Below, piece by piece: positions 51,792-62,054 of a stretch of DNA of 64,000 bases. The position numbers and the translations under genes were made by a program. The notes below the pieces were generated by a model. The model did not search any database. It saw nothing but the letters and a program-made list of their open reading frames with translations, and was not told the origin of the DNA. Source of the DNA: Verrucomicrobiota bacterium (GTDB taxonomy: Bacteria; Verrucomicrobiota; Verrucomicrobiia; Opitutales; Puniceicoccaceae); the NCBI GenBank assembly GCA_038744685.1, contig JBCDMB010000002.1:210216-274215 (forward strand). The letters run 5' to 3'. How positions within the stretch are numbered: position 1 is the stretch's first letter; the number at the start of each line of letters is the position of its first letter.

Positions 51792-52580
51792 ATGAAAACA
51801 AGCGCCCTGAAATTCCTCTTGATTGCAACCCTAGCCACATCTTTGAGCGCACAGACAGTTACGCTCTTTGACACTTCATTCACTGCCTCGGACGGATGGT
51901 TCGACGGAGGTATAAATTTCGGGGGTGACAACCCTGATAGCCTCATCGGACAAGGTGGTATGTCACTTTCGGACACCGCAACAACAGGGATACTCAACGG
52001 CGCGAGTAGTTTCAATCGCGCACTGTTTGGATGGAATAGTGGATTCTCTGAAGCTGAAGTTTTGGCTCTGGACATCGGTTCTACGATCTCGGTTGCCGCT
52101 ACTGGCGTGACGATCAGCGCGGGCGGAAATAACAATTTTGTTTTAGGTCTTTCGAACGTGGATGACGGAAATATCCTTGGAAATTCTTCGATGGCTGATG
52201 GCGGGCATTTGACGTCCGACGGCACAAATATCTTCGCGCAAAACAGTAATTTCAGCGTGGACACAGCCGGTCGCATTGATACGGGTGTTGATGTCGGAGA
52301 GACCTTTAACTACGAAGTCCGCTTTACGGCGACTGCGGCAGAGATATTTACCGTTGAGCAGATCATCAACGGAAATCTGATTTTTTCTGAAACTGGACAG
52401 TCTTTTAATTTCAGTAATAGCGGGACGCAAGCGGTCGGACACTTTCAGGACTTCGGAGGTGGTGCAGCGACGATCGACGCATTGAGTTTTTCATACACGG
52501 CGGTTCCCGAGCCAAATCAGTTCGCGCTTCTTTTCGGAGTGCTTGGAATCGGATTCGCGGTAACTCGCCGCCGCCTGTAA
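51792..52580 (+). CDS. PEP-CTERM surface protein
   Basis: 262 residues from ATG 51792 (a TTG-type start at 51735 is rejected because the signal peptide begins at 51792). Signal peptide MKTSALKFLLIATLATSLSA. The mature part is Gly/Ser/Asn-rich (FDGGINFGGDNPDSLIG, GNNNFVLGLSNVDDGNILG) and predicted all-beta. The C-terminus AVPEPNQFALLFGVLGIGFA plus VTRRRL is a PEP-CTERM signal. Related in style but not in sequence to the DGWVAQ family. A strong terminator follows 24 bases after the stop. Confidence 0.87.
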   Translation: MKTSALKFLLIATLATSLSAQTVTLFDTSFTASDGWFDGGINFGGDNPDSLIGQGGMSLSDTATTGILNGASSFNRALFGWNSGFSEAEVLALDIGSTISVAATGVTISAGGNNNFVLGLSNVDDGNILGNSSMADGGHLTSDGTNIFAQNSNFSVDTAGRIDTGVDVGETFNYEVRFTATAAEIFTVEQIINGNLIFSETGQSFNFSNSGTQAVGHFQDFGGGAATIDALSFSYTAVPEPNQFALLFGVLGIGFAVTRRRL

Positions 52581-52604
52581 GCCTGCAAAGTCGAGCTATT
52601 GATA

Positions 52605-52637
52605 CGTCTCGACCGTTCGCGGTTGAGGCGTTTTTTT
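52605..52637 (+). terminator. Rho-independent terminator with UUCG loop
   Basis: An eleven-pair stem (52605-52630, two G-T pairs) closes on a cTTCGc tetraloop and is followed by seven T. Ends the PEP-CTERM transcript. Confidence 0.9.
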
Positions 52638-52963
52638 CGAACACTTTTAAATTAGGACGGCCGTCTTGGCTCTTCTAATCTTACAACCAAGCGGGACGCC
52701 TGTCCTACAGTAACCGTATATCCAAAAGCTGTTCTGGATTTAAAGAGCCTCTGCCCACTGCGAAAGAGCGTCTGTTGAGCTGTCCCGAGGAGCATTGCAG
52801 AATTTTACCAGTTAAACCTGTAGCCGAAAGTCCGAAACTGTCTTGGCATACGATAAAGCAGATCGACAAGGCGCCCGATTCGAGAGCTACCTCAGTTCCC
52901 CCTTCGAAATAAAATGACTTACCGAACAGAGAGGAACAGAAAGTACATGAAAAAGGACTGTAT
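52638..52963. other. intergenic, nothing recognised
   Basis: 326 bases between convergent transcripts. No domain-bearing frame, palindrome or promoter found. GGGACGCCTGTCC (52692-52704) can form a short stem. Confidence 0.4.
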
Positions 52964-53734
52964 CTAACGTCCCATCCAGCCGCCGTCGACCAACATCGTA
53001 TGGCCGCTCATGTAATTGGCCGCTGGAGACGCGAGGAAGACAACGGGCCCCTTAAAGTCCTGAGGTTGCCCCCATCGTCCGGCTGGAATCCGCGCAAGGA
53101 TTTGCTCACTGCGGACCGGATCGTTGCGAAGAGCCTCGGTGTTGTCGGTGTCGATATAGCCCGGCGCGATGGCGTTGACATTCACACCCTTACCCGCCCA
53201 CTCGTTGGCGAAGGCCATCGTAAGCTGCCCAATCCCGCCCTTGCTGGCGGCATAGCCGGGGACCGTGATTCCACCCTGAAAAGTGAGCAAAGATGCCGTA
53301 AAGATCACCTTGCCCTCCCCTCGCGCCACCATTTCTTTACCAAGCTCGCGGGTGAGAACAAATTGGGCGTTGAGATTCACCTCGATCACTTTGTCCCAAA
53401 GGTCGTCACCGTGCTCGACAGCCGGCGCACGGAGAATTGTCCCCGCGTTGTTTACGAGAATGTCGATCACCGGGTAATCTACCTTCACTTGCTCGATGAA
53501 GGTGTAGAGAGCTGCCCGGTCGCTAAAGTCGCAACTGTAGCCATTAAACTGACGCCCAAGCGCCGTGATCTCCTGTTCTACCTCGCTGCCGCTCTCTTCC
53601 AGGCTGGCGCTCACACCAATAATGTCTGCCCCAGCTTCTGCCAGGCCGACGGCCATCGCTTTTCCTATTCCGCGCTTCGCACCAGTAACAAGCGCTACCT
53701 TACCGGTGAGATCGAAATCGTTTAGTATGCTCAT
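52964..53734 (-). CDS. KduD-like SDR oxidoreductase
   Basis: 256 residues, typical SDR length. TGAKRGIG (17-24) binds the cofactor; NNAG (95-98), S148, Y161 and K165 (GYAASKGG) form the active site; the C-terminus MLVDGGWMGR is typical of 2-deoxy-D-gluconate 3-dehydrogenase (KduD) relatives. In known agar metabolism a KduD-like reductase converts 2,5-diketo-3-deoxygalactonate to 2-keto-3-deoxygluconate, downstream of the cycloisomerase step, which is the most attractive role here. A decayed C-terminal copy lies at 49384-49515. It is separated from the ADH gene by 378 bases, so it may have its own promoter. Confidence 0.88.
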   Translation of the reverse strand: MSILNDFDLTGKVALVTGAKRGIGKAMAVGLAEAGADIIGVSASLEESGSEVEQEITALGRQFNGYSCDFSDRAALYTFIEQVKVDYPVIDILVNNAGTILRAPAVEHGDDLWDKVIEVNLNAQFVLTRELGKEMVARGEGKVIFTASLLTFQGGITVPGYAASKGGIGQLTMAFANEWAGKGVNVNAIAPGYIDTDNTEALRNDPVRSEQILARIPAGRWGQPQDFKGPVVFLASPAANYMSGHTMLVDGGWMGR

Positions 53735-54112
53735 GATTCAAAAAAAACTGTTTGGTGTTTTAGCAGGATGTATTACTCCGCCTGTGAAATAGAAGATATT
53801 CGATGTTCGAAATCGAAATCCAAATCGCCCATCGACGCCTTCCGATAGAGATTTCGATACCGATTTCGATTTTGAGACCACTATGACTCTATCGCTCCTT
53901 TGACCGCTGGCCTGATCATAGAACATTCTTTTTTTGGATAATTCAACCTTTGTGGAGTAGCAGCTCTCGACCGCCATAGCTCGAAGACCGACGGAGGTTG
54001 TCTGCGCGCCACTCGTGGCTTGTCTGATTTACAAGGGGCTATCGGCATCGACACAAGGTCGAGCCCTACAATCGATACAAGGGAATTGATAATATGCACT
54101 ACAAGTGTGGAG
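53735..54112. repeat. 378-base gap with GAAATCGAAATC stem-loop
   Basis: 53808-53820 (CGAAATCGAAATC) pairs, with one mismatch, with 53862-53874. The same motif type forms the stem at 44178. AATCGCCCAT (53823-53832) recurs at 63844-63853. No gene is visible; the SDR promoter must lie close to 53735-53800. Confidence 0.45.
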
Positions 54113-55129
54113 TTAAGACTGACAATCAATAAGGACCTTCATTGCCTCCGGGTTGCTATCGAGTTGCTGGAAGACTTCGGGCAACTTCTCCAGCGGCTCG
54201 ACGAGAGAAATGAGTTTGTCGAAAGGAATATCGCCGCCCGCGATCAATGAGATTGCCTTCTCATAGTCTTCCGGTTCGTAAACCCGCGCACCACTCATCG
54301 AGAGCTCTTTCCAGAAGAAGTCGAAGAGGTTGATCTCGATCGGCTGCGGATAGATTGCCACCACGACGATGCGGCCGCGTATCCCGAGTAGTTTCGTCAT
54401 CGAAGCAGCCGCAGATTTCGCCCCGGAAACCTCAAAGACGATGTCGGCCCCAAATCCTCCGCTCTCGTCTTTCGCCCATCGCTCAAGATCGGTATCGACT
54501 GGACTGAGCGCTTCCAGACCGAGCGATTGAGCGAATTCGAGACGAAACGGACTGATCTCCGAGACGACGACCCGGGCACCGGCCGCCTTAGCGACCAAAG
54601 CGACCAGCATACCAATGGGTCCCCCACCGAGGACGAAGGCGAGTTCACCTTCGCGGACCTTTCCCAGACGAACATCATGGCAGGCCACCGCCAACGGCTC
54701 AGCGAGAGCAGCCAGCTTCAAATCGATATTCGCGGGAACCTTATGGACCGTAAACGCAGGGACCGTCCACGAACTTTGAAAGGCCCCAGGAGAATCAATA
54801 CCGATAAACTTCAGGTCTTTGCAAATATGACTAAATCCCCGGTCTGCATCCGTTTCACCGCGGTTGTCAAGGGGGCGAACGACCACCTTGTCACCGACTG
54901 AGAATCCATCAACTCCCTCTCCGAGCTCCGCAACTGTGCCTGACATTTCATGGCCAATCACCATTGGCGATGGCACCCTGGCATCCATCGCACCGTGGGC
55001 GATGTGAATATCGGTTCCACAAACACCACAGTAAGCGACGTTGAGACGAATGTCACCGGCCGCTGGTGCGACGGGCTCACATCCATCGATAGCGAACTCC
55101 TGATTTCCATTGTAGTAGGCTGCTTTCAT
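54113..55129 (-). CDS. zinc-type alcohol dehydrogenase, candidate keto-deoxy-galactonate 5-dehydrogenase
   Basis: 338 residues of the medium-chain dehydrogenase family. Catalytic zinc ligands C37 (CGVCGTDIH), H60 and E61 (IGHEMSG); Rossmann motif VLGGGPIGMLV. The usual structural-zinc Cys cluster is replaced by PLDNRGETDADRGFSHICK with a single Cys, so structural zinc is probably absent. It resembles threonine/sorbitol-type dehydrogenases. In the known route, KDGal is oxidised at C5 by such an enzyme before the KduD-type reductase acts, so the pair 54113/52964 is suggestive. 20 bases after the Gfo/Idh/MocA gene. Confidence 0.87.
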   Translation of the reverse strand: MKAAYYNGNQEFAIDGCEPVAPAAGDIRLNVAYCGVCGTDIHIAHGAMDARVPSPMVIGHEMSGTVAELGEGVDGFSVGDKVVVRPLDNRGETDADRGFSHICKDLKFIGIDSPGAFQSSWTVPAFTVHKVPANIDLKLAALAEPLAVACHDVRLGKVREGELAFVLGGGPIGMLVALVAKAAGARVVVSEISPFRLEFAQSLGLEALSPVDTDLERWAKDESGGFGADIVFEVSGAKSAAASMTKLLGIRGRIVVVAIYPQPIEINLFDFFWKELSMSGARVYEPEDYEKAISLIAGGDIPFDKLISLVEPLEKLPEVFQQLDSNPEAMKVLIDCQS

Positions 55130-55149
55130 AAATCTCTTTCTAGAAGTTT

Positions 55150-56214
55150 TTATTGATACTCTGGAACCACTCCACCGGCATCGTTCGAGCCATAGGCCGC
55201 TTCAACAACCGCCATCGTATTGACTACGTCCTCCACGTTCGTGGGCAACTCTTTCGTAGAACCTTCGAGAAAACACATCAGGCTCGCCATCGTTCCGATA
55301 AAAGCCTCGGGGAACCACGAACCCTCGAGCTTTTCTTCGATCCATTGGGGAGGTTCACCTCCATTCAAAAGACAATATTCGAACACATCGGGAACGCCGT
55401 CCGGGTAGTTCATGAGCAGACCCATCTTCGCTTTGATCGCTCCCTTGGTCCCTTCCCACTTGATGAAACTCTCCTGATTTTGAGCACCAAAATCATGGTC
55501 ATGGTTGATGTTCAAAACAGCGCGGCACTTCTCTCCATAATCCATCACTAGCCCAGTTCGCGTGCTCGACATTGGCTTGGCTGGGTGCCCAACCGTCTTC
55601 GCCATGACCGACCGGGGATCTCCAAGAAAGGACCTCACGAGGTCGATGTAGTGAACGGAGTGTTGGGCAATTTCGAGACGCGGATGAAACTTTACGTTGG
55701 GAAAAAGATCCCAAGGTGTCTGAACGGAAACACGCACCTCCAGGTCGTAAAGCTCACCAATCTTTCCACTTTCGATCAAATTCCGAGCCGCAATCACGAA
55801 CGGAGCAAAACGAAGCTGGCAATTGATTGCCGCAACCAGTTGTTTGCGTCGGCAGACCTCTAGGATCTCCAAGGCCTCAGCCAGCGAATCGCCCATTGGT
55901 TTCTGGATCAATACCGCAGCCTTATCCGGGAGCAGTTCAAGCGTCGGCACGAACTGCGCAGGCATCAGGGTCAAATCAAATACCGCATCGGCGAGTGCGG
56001 CTGCAATCAACTCCTCGATCGTGTCGAAGACATTCGGAATTCCAAATTCGGCAGCAATCACTTCTGCCCTCGACCGAGTTCGGTTCGTAATACCCAAGAC
56101 TTCGAAGCCCGCCTTCCGGTAAGCCGGCAGGTGCGCATCCTTTACGATGCCTCCCGCACCAATAATGTAGATCGGGCGCTTTTGTTGAGGAAGCTGGGGA
56201 AGATAGTCGATCAT
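55150..56214 (-). CDS. Gfo/Idh/MocA-family oxidoreductase
   Basis: 354 residues. N-terminal NAD(P) fold IIGAGGIVKDAHLPAYRKAG with TNRTRSRAEVIAAEFG. The usual EKP catalytic motif reads IQKPMGDSLAEALE, Gln in place of Glu. The C-terminal alpha/beta domain carries HPRLEIAQHSVHYIDLVRSF. Members oxidise or reduce sugars and inositols, often with 3-keto intermediates; some are regulators of substrate flow. The substrate is unknown. In the tight minus-strand operon, 49 bases after the ALDH gene. Confidence 0.87.
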   Translation of the reverse strand: MIDYLPQLPQQKRPIYIIGAGGIVKDAHLPAYRKAGFEVLGITNRTRSRAEVIAAEFGIPNVFDTIEELIAAALADAVFDLTLMPAQFVPTLELLPDKAAVLIQKPMGDSLAEALEILEVCRRKQLVAAINCQLRFAPFVIAARNLIESGKIGELYDLEVRVSVQTPWDLFPNVKFHPRLEIAQHSVHYIDLVRSFLGDPRSVMAKTVGHPAKPMSSTRTGLVMDYGEKCRAVLNINHDHDFGAQNQESFIKWEGTKGAIKAKMGLLMNYPDGVPDVFEYCLLNGGEPPQWIEEKLEGSWFPEAFIGTMASLMCFLEGSTKELPTNVEDVVNTMAVVEAAYGSNDAGGVVPEYQ

Positions 56215-56263
56215 CGCGTCAAAGTCTGTTTCAGCAATCGGTCAAAATGAAAAGGAACGCAGG

Positions 56264-57721
56264 TCAGTCCCAAGCCATGTAGATGGTCTTCTTCTGTAGG
56301 TAGCCTTCGAGACCATGGGTCCCATCCTCACCACCAACGCCACTCAGCTTGTGGCCATTGTGATAGCCTTGAATGTATCCACAGATACCCTTGTTCACAA
56401 AGATCGTTCCAGTCTGGAGGTATTGAGTCGCGTGCATAATGCGATTGTAGTCCTTGGTCCAGAGATAGGCCGAAAGACCTTCATCACGGGCGTTGCAGAT
56501 CGAAAGGGCTTCGTCGTAACCGGAGATCTTTGCGACTGGCATTACCGGGCCAAAAATCTCCTCAGCGAAAGCGGCCATTGACGGGTTGGCGTTCAGTAGG
56601 ACGGTTGGTTCCATCCAGTTTCCCTTCTCGAACTCGACCCCTTCCGGGCGCTTACCACCGCAGGCAAGCTCAGCCCCTTGCTCGATCGTCTTTTCAACAA
56701 TTCCGAACACTCGATCCAGGCCTGCCTTACTGGTGCTCGGACCCATCCCGATGTTTTGCATCGGATCGCCGACTTTCACTTCGGCGACTCGCTTGAGCAG
56801 TTTATCAGTAAACTCATCGGCCACACGTTCATCGACGAGCACCGCTTCGTTGCAGATGCAGACCTGACCACAGTTTGCGTAGCGGGCGATGACGGCTGCT
56901 TCGACGGCTTTGTCAATATCCGCATCATCAAGCACGATAAACGGGGCTTTACCTCCAAGCTCGAGACAAAGTCCGGCCATGTTCTTCGCGGCACTTGCAT
57001 AGATCGCCTGACCGGCAGGAGTGCTGCCCGTCATCGTAACCAGACGCGTGAGCGGGCTCTCTACCAAAGGAACACCCACTTCTGTTGGGGTTCCGGTCAC
57101 CACACTGAGAACGCCCGCCGGAAGCCCGGAAGCCTCAATGATTTTTCCGAACTCACAACCGGTCACCGGAGTAACATCATGCGGTTTGACCACCATCGTG
57201 TTTCCCGTAATCAGAGCGGGACCGATCTTGCGACCGATGAGTGCGAGCGGGTAGTTGAACGCACAAAGCCCAAGGGTCACTCCGTAGGGCACGCGGTGAA
57301 TGAACAGCTGCTCATTGGGCATATCCGAGGGCAGAATCTCGCCGGTAATGCGACGCGCCGCCTCTGCACTGTACCTAATGTAGCGAATCGTGTCGTCCAC
57401 CTCACCCAAGGCTTCAACCAGTGACTTGCCTTGCTCCAGCACAAGAAGCTTTGCAAGGTGTTCGCGCTGGTGCTTGATGCCGTCAGCGATCTTGAAGAGG
57501 TAACCGGCACGCTCGATGGGTGGGAGGGCCTGCCAGGCCGGTTGCGCTTTTTCAGCAGCTTCGAGTGCTTCCATCGCCTGCGCCGTGGAGCAGGACGGAA
57601 CCGTAGCAAAGACCTCGTGATTGGCTGGATTCTCAACGTCGATCCGCGCACCTGAATCGGATTCGACCCATTGGCCGTTGATATAGCAGCGGTAGTCGTG
57701 AATGGTTTCAGAATGTCTCAT
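56264..57721 (-). CDS. aldehyde dehydrogenase of lactaldehyde/AldA type
   Basis: 485 residues, with catalytic N156 (LCAFNYPLA), E254 ([10 protein letters not shown]) and C288 (NCGQVCIC), and [20 protein letters not shown] at the C-terminus. It is a paralogue of the ALDH at 42699: same length, aligned motifs and NGQWVES near residue 15, but clear divergence elsewhere. L-lactaldehyde or another short aldehyde is likely, given its place among CoA-transferase genes; it could instead be a second anhydrosugar dehydrogenase. 30 bases downstream of the enoyl-CoA hydratase gene. Confidence 0.88.
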   Translation of the reverse strand: MRHSETIHDYRCYINGQWVESDSGARIDVENPANHEVFATVPSCSTAQAMEALEAAEKAQPAWQALPPIERAGYLFKIADGIKHQREHLAKLLVLEQGKSLVEALGEVDDTIRYIRYSAEAARRITGEILPSDMPNEQLFIHRVPYGVTLGLCAFNYPLALIGRKIGPALITGNTMVVKPHDVTPVTGCEFGKIIEASGLPAGVLSVVTGTPTEVGVPLVESPLTRLVTMTGSTPAGQAIYASAAKNMAGLCLELGGKAPFIVLDDADIDKAVEAAVIARYANCGQVCICNEAVLVDERVADEFTDKLLKRVAEVKVGDPMQNIGMGPSTSKAGLDRVFGIVEKTIEQGAELACGGKRPEGVEFEKGNWMEPTVLLNANPSMAAFAEEIFGPVMPVAKISGYDEALSICNARDEGLSAYLWTKDYNRIMHATQYLQTGTIFVNKGICGYIQGYHNGHKLSGVGGEDGTHGLEGYLQKKTIYMAWD

Positions 57722-57751
57722 GGTAGTGTGGGATTTGGAGGATTGGAGTCA

Positions 57752-58534
57752 TTAGCAGCCTTTGAAAATTGGAACGCGTTTCTCAGTGGATGCGCGAAAA
57801 CCTTCGCGCGCGTCTTCTGTCGTATAGAGTTCCTCGACCAGGTTCGCTTCCAGCTCCAACGCATCGACCATCGGCATCGACAGGCCTTTCCGTACAGCCG
57901 TTTTACAGGCGGCGACCGCCAGGGGAGCAGACTTTGCGATTTCTTTGGCGAGTTTGGTTGCGCCACTGATGAGTTCAGTCTCCGGAAAAATTCGATTCAA
58001 CAGACCGATTCGAAGTGCTTCATCCGGGTCGATACTCTCGCCACTGGCAAGAAGCACAAAGGCATGGCTCGGACCGATGATACGAGGAAGGCGCTGGGAA
58101 CCGCCATTACCCGGCAGCAATCCAAGCTTTGCTTCCGGTAGGCCAATCTTGTACTCCCCCTCCGCACCGAATCGAAGATCGCAGGCCAACGCAATCTCCA
58201 GGCCACCTCCCAGGCAGTGCCCTGAGATACAGGCTATAAAGGCCTTACCACTCGCCTCGATCTTTGAGAGCGCAGTGCGTGCCGTATCCACCATCCGTTT
58301 GTTTTCCTCAACCGAATTCGACGCGAATGCCTTGATGTCCGCCCCCGCACAATAGAAACGATCCAGCGCACTAACCACCAAGACCACCCGTGCATCGCTA
58401 TCCGCATCGGCTGCATCGACGGCGTCAATCAACTGCAGGTGGAAACCGAGGTCATAAGCGTTGGCTGGCGGACGGTTAAAAGTGATACACCCAACACTGC
58501 CAGTGCTTGAATACCGAACGACTAGCTCGCTCAT
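57752..58534 (-). CDS. enoyl-CoA hydratase/isomerase (crotonase) family protein
   Basis: 260 residues. Oxyanion-hole segments are [12 protein letters not shown] (about 60-71) and [20 protein letters not shown] (about 105-124); [20 protein letters not shown] carries the Glu region. Acts on CoA thioesters: hydration, isomerisation, or retro-aldol-like cleavage. Its start overlaps the stop of the upstream CaiB/BaiF gene (58531-58534, ATGA), a sign of coupled translation and a common pathway. The acyl group is unknown. Confidence 0.9.
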   Translation of the reverse strand: MSELVVRYSSTGSVGCITFNRPPANAYDLGFHLQLIDAVDAADADSDARVVLVVSALDRFYCAGADIKAFASNSVEENKRMVDTARTALSKIEASGKAFIACISGHCLGGGLEIALACDLRFGAEGEYKIGLPEAKLGLLPGNGGSQRLPRIIGPSHAFVLLASGESIDPDEALRIGLLNRIFPETELISGATKLAKEIAKSAPLAVAACKTAVRKGLSMPMVDALELEANLVEELYTTEDAREGFRASTEKRVPIFKGC

Positions 58535-59685
58535 GACAAGAAATCCTCCTCAATCCTTCCGTTGTGCTCTCCGATCGCAGGCGAACCGATCGCAGAGGCT
58601 TCGCGGACACCACCAAACTTAATCGGCACACGGGTCGTCTCGTAGGAAGCACCACTCGTTCGTTCTACTGCCTGCAACATATCGAGCACCTTGAAACCAT
58701 TGTGTTGAAGAAGCTCATTCCAATCGAGGACCTCGGCACACCAGATGTCGGCACCTTCAAGGACAGGTAGCCATTTTGCAGTCGGCCCGGTTTTGAGATG
58801 TTCGGCGAGGACGGTCTTGATTTCGTTCCGGAGAGTGAACCATTGCGACGGATCCGAGAACTCGAGGAGAGCTGGACACTCTAGAAGCTCGCCGAGTTGT
58901 GTCACTGAGCCCATGGCGAGAGAAAGGTAGCCGTCTTGAGTTTCATAAACGCCGTAGGGTGCGCCGACGAGTGCGTGAGCATTATTGCTCACGGTCCTTT
59001 CCGGCTCTTCTCCCCCGTCCTGAAAGTGAACAGTCAGCGGCTCGAACTGAAAATCAAGGATCGACTCCAACATGCTGATTTCAACCAGCGCACCTCCCCC
59101 GCCAATACCACGGCGCACAAGCGCAGCAAGAATCCCCTGACAAAGCTGTGCACCAGCAAAAATATCCGCGATGGCCAGACCCATCGGCACGGGTCCGTCG
59201 TCGCGGTTGCCGCTCAACCAAGTCAAGCCACTGAGAGACTGCACCAACAAATCCTGGCCCGGTTTTCCCGCCCATGGACCTTCGTCCCCATAGCCCGTGA
59301 TCACGCCGTAGACCACGTCGGGATTGAGTGCCTTCACCGATTCGAAATCAAAGCCGAGCCGGTCCATCACAGATGGACGAAAGTTGTGCATGACCACATC
59401 TGCCTTCGCGACGAGTTGACGAACCTTCTCACGGTCACTCTCTTCCTTCAAATCGGCACAGTAACTTTCCTTGTTGCGATTGATCGCATGAAAGATGGTC
59501 GATTCACCATCGATTTCCGTGTTTGAAACATACAGCTGGCGACAGATATCGCCCGTCTCCGGGCGCTCGATCTTAATGACTCGCGCGCCCATATCTGCCA
59601 TTCGCAAACTGGCTGAAGGTGCCGAGAGAAACTGGCTGAAGTCAACAACTGTGATGCCTTCGAGCGGAAGGGACTCCTTAGCCAT
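58531..59685 (-). CDS. CaiB/BaiF family CoA transferase, copy 1
   Basis: 384 residues from ATG 59685 (TTG 59691 possible). [49 protein letters not shown] and [20 protein letters not shown] are the class III CoA-transferase motifs; the Asp in PGQDLL aligns with the catalytic Asp. Class III enzymes move CoA between carboxylic acids, often dicarboxylates. Overlaps both its neighbours by a few bases. It is a paralogue of the next gene; two copies may form a heteromer or handle two acids. Confidence 0.9.
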   Translation of the reverse strand: MAKESLPLEGITVVDFSQFLSAPSASLRMADMGARVIKIERPETGDICRQLYVSNTEIDGESTIFHAINRNKESYCADLKEESDREKVRQLVAKADVVMHNFRPSVMDRLGFDFESVKALNPDVVYGVITGYGDEGPWAGKPGQDLLVQSLSGLTWLSGNRDDGPVPMGLAIADIFAGAQLCQGILAALVRRGIGGGGALVEISMLESILDFQFEPLTVHFQDGGEEPERTVSNNAHALVGAPYGVYETQDGYLSLAMGSVTQLGELLECPALLEFSDPSQWFTLRNEIKTVLAEHLKTGPTAKWLPVLEGADIWCAEVLDWNELLQHNGFKVLDMLQAVERTSGASYETTRVPIKFGGVREASAIGSPAIGEHNGRIEEDFLS

Positions 59686-60811
59686 GCGCAACCTCCCGAG
59701 CTAGCCGCTCATTTGCTTCGCCGAGGACCGGGGCTGCTTTCTCAGAAAAAATTCGCTGCCCATCGATTCTGATTGGGCATCGCAAGGTTTTGACTGGTTC
59801 ACTGCTCGGACGTCTAACGGTCTGCTCCATTCGCAGGGTCCTGAAGGCAGCATGGTGGATCAATTTCGCGTAGTTGAACACATCGGCGCACCAGTAGTCG
59901 GCAGGCTGTAAAATATCCAACCAATGCTCTGTCGTCTCGGTTGCAAGGTGCTCCGCAAGAACGGTCTGTAGTCGTGTGCGATCCTCGAACGCATCTCCTT
60001 CCAGACCAACGCAACCGATGAGCTTTCCAAGGTTATTGAGACAGCCCATCGCGATCGCGATATGCCCATCGGCTGTCGCATAGATGCCATAAGGTGCTCC
60101 CAGGTAAGTATGTGCATTGCTAACTTCGGCTCTCTGAGGCGGTTTACGGCCGTCGTTGAGATGCGTGGTGAGCACTTCAAATTGAAAATCAATCATCGAT
60201 TCCAACAAGCTGACCTCGACCGTGGTGCCTTCCCCGGTTTTTCCGCGATGGATCAACGCTGCGAGAATTCCCTGTGCGAGGTGTGTGCCACAAAGCATGT
60301 CGGCTGTAGCCATGCCAAGCGGCACTGGAGGACCGCCCGCTTTCCCAGTCAACCAAGTGATTCCCGACATGGATTGCGCGAGTAGATCCTGCCCTGGTTT
60401 ATCTTTCCAAGGACCTTCTTTGCCATACCCAGTGACTGTGCCATAAACAATCGATGGGTTGATCGCCTTCACTTGCTCGTAATCGAGCCCGATCTTTTCC
60501 ATCACGCCGGGACGGAAGTTATGCGTCATCACATCGGCAGTGGCGATGAGCTTCTTCACCGTCTTAAGGTCATCCGGGTCTTTGAGATTTGCCGCGAAGG
60601 ATTCCTTGTTCCGGTTGATGGTGTGGAAGACGAGACTATCGCCATCAACAACCAGATTCTTGGTGACCAACTTCCGGCAAGCATCACCAGCACCCGGACG
60701 CTCGACCTTAATCACCCGCGCGCCCAAATCCGCCAAACGAAGTCCCGCGTAGGGCCCGGCCAAGTATTGACTGAATTCAAGAACAGTCAGCCCTTCGAGG
60801 GGAAGTTTCAT
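59678..60811 (-). CDS. CaiB/BaiF family CoA transferase, copy 2
   Basis: 377 residues from ATG 60811; the frame runs on to 60901 inside the upstream gene. [59 protein letters not shown] and [20 protein letters not shown] match copy 1. Its start codon overlaps the stop of the solute-binding-like gene (ATGA, 60808-60811), implying near-equal expression of that odd protein and the transferase. Substrate unknown. Heteromeric pairing with copy 1, as in some succinyl-CoA:acid transferases, is a reasonable guess. Confidence 0.9.
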   Translation of the reverse strand: MKLPLEGLTVLEFSQYLAGPYAGLRLADLGARVIKVERPGAGDACRKLVTKNLVVDGDSLVFHTINRNKESFAANLKDPDDLKTVKKLIATADVMTHNFRPGVMEKIGLDYEQVKAINPSIVYGTVTGYGKEGPWKDKPGQDLLAQSMSGITWLTGKAGGPPVPLGMATADMLCGTHLAQGILAALIHRGKTGEGTTVEVSLLESMIDFQFEVLTTHLNDGRKPPQRAEVSNAHTYLGAPYGIYATADGHIAIAMGCLNNLGKLIGCVGLEGDAFEDRTRLQTVLAEHLATETTEHWLDILQPADYWCADVFNYAKLIHHAAFRTLRMEQTVRRPSSEPVKTLRCPIRIDGQRIFSEKAAPVLGEANERLAREVAHG

Positions 60812-61956
60812 ACGCGCGTCTCCCGGTAAATCTCGTTCACTAAATCCAAGGTCGCTCCAACATTTCCTCCATTGCGAAGATACTCGTGGATATGCAAACA
60901 CGCGGTATCTTGAAACTGGAGATAGCCCTCGTGACGAGGACGCACAAACGCTCGGTCCAATGTTGGCAGCGTAGCACTGAAAAAGTCGGCGGTTTGGCCG
61001 TTGAGTTCAGGATTCAGCCACGCGCTCCGATGGCCCGGTTGCCCGCCGGACTCAAAGTAGATGCCGGTTTGCGTCGCGGCACAGCCCGTAAATTCAGCGT
61101 AAGCTTTCGCGATATCCAAATGTTTGCACTTTGAGGAAACCGCAAGACCCGCTCCACCGAGCATAGTAGATCCTGGCTTACCCGCGTCGACTCCGATCAC
61201 ATCAGCAAAATGGAGAAGATGCGGGGCATAGCCCTTCCGCGAGTAGTTTGAATAGCCATAAGTGTAAGGCGCATAGGCCCATTCTCCACCTTGCGACATC
61301 ACTTCGAGGGTTTGGATCGGGTTTAAATCGAAAAACTGGTCCGGTATTAAATCAGAGAACGCTTTGAGCCTTTCGAGTGCTAGGATCGCGGCATCGCGGT
61401 CAGCCACCTCTTCCTCATTCGGGAAGATCTCTTCGCCTGCCGCTGTCAGTAAATTGAGAAAGTTCCCGTAGGTATCCAGCGGGATACTCGGACAACAAAC
61501 CAGCCCCTGCCCCGCCAGATCCATGAGCTGATCGTAAGTCCTTGGAATTTCAGCACCAGCCTGTTCGAGCAGATCCGGTCGGTAGACTGAGACCGGGCAG
61601 GCAGCGTCCGTTGCAAGTGCCCATTGGCTTCCATCAAAGTTGTAGCTTGCATAAGACTGGCCCACGGAATTTTCCGCCTGATCCATCATGAAGGATTCAT
61701 CCAGAAGTTCGGAGAGATTTGCCAGCACACCACTCGCAGCTGCAAAACCTGCCCAAGGATGGTCGATTACCAAAAGATCATACTCGGACGCGAGCTGCGC
61801 CAAGGGCTTATCAGCGAACTCCTGTAGCGAACGCTTTTGCCAGAGGATATCGACAGCGGGATTCAGCTCATGGAAACGCTGCGCAGTGCTAACCACCGAC
61901 GTGAAGCCGCGCATATGGTCCCAGGTGATACCTCTTAGAGTAGCTTTTTGAAACAT
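60808..61956 (-). CDS. solute-binding-protein-like protein with no signal peptide
   Basis: 382 residues resembling family 1 extracellular solute-binding proteins ([60 protein letters not shown]). The N-terminus [18 protein letters not shown] is hydrophilic with no export signal or lipobox, so it stays in the cytoplasm. No ABC permease or ATPase gene is nearby. It is the first gene of an operon of acyl-CoA enzymes and translationally coupled to a CaiB/BaiF transferase. The fold probably binds a metabolite, perhaps delivering or sensing the acid; that is inference. WDHMRGF and VIDHPWAG are the most distinctive motifs for searching. Confidence 0.85.
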   Translation of the reverse strand: MFQKATLRGITWDHMRGFTSVVSTAQRFHELNPAVDILWQKRSLQEFADKPLAQLASEYDLLVIDHPWAGFAAASGVLANLSELLDESFMMDQAENSVGQSYASYNFDGSQWALATDAACPVSVYRPDLLEQAGAEIPRTYDQLMDLAGQGLVCCPSIPLDTYGNFLNLLTAAGEEIFPNEEEVADRDAAILALERLKAFSDLIPDQFFDLNPIQTLEVMSQGGEWAYAPYTYGYSNYSRKGYAPHLLHFADVIGVDAGKPGSTMLGGAGLAVSSKCKHLDIAKAYAEFTGCAATQTGIYFESGGQPGHRSAWLNPELNGQTADFFSATLPTLDRAFVRPRHEGYLQFQDTACLHIHEYLRNGGNVGATLDLVNEIYRETRV

Positions 61957-61974
61957 GAGGGATTAGGGTTTAAA

Positions 61975-62011
61975 CAATTCGTATATGAATATTTTATTTA
62001 TAAATGAATTG
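61975..62011. promoter_or_regulatory. imperfect palindrome, likely IclR operator
   Basis: CAATTCGTATATGA (61975-61988) and TTATAAATGAATTG (61998-62011) are inverted with 11 of 14 matches around a 9-base spacer, in the 98-base region between the divergent SBP-like and IclR genes. It overlaps an AT-rich stretch suited to a promoter. Confidence 0.5.
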
Positions 62012-62054
62012 ATCAAGCGAAAATATTCCTCAATGTGGGAAACGTTACCTGCTA

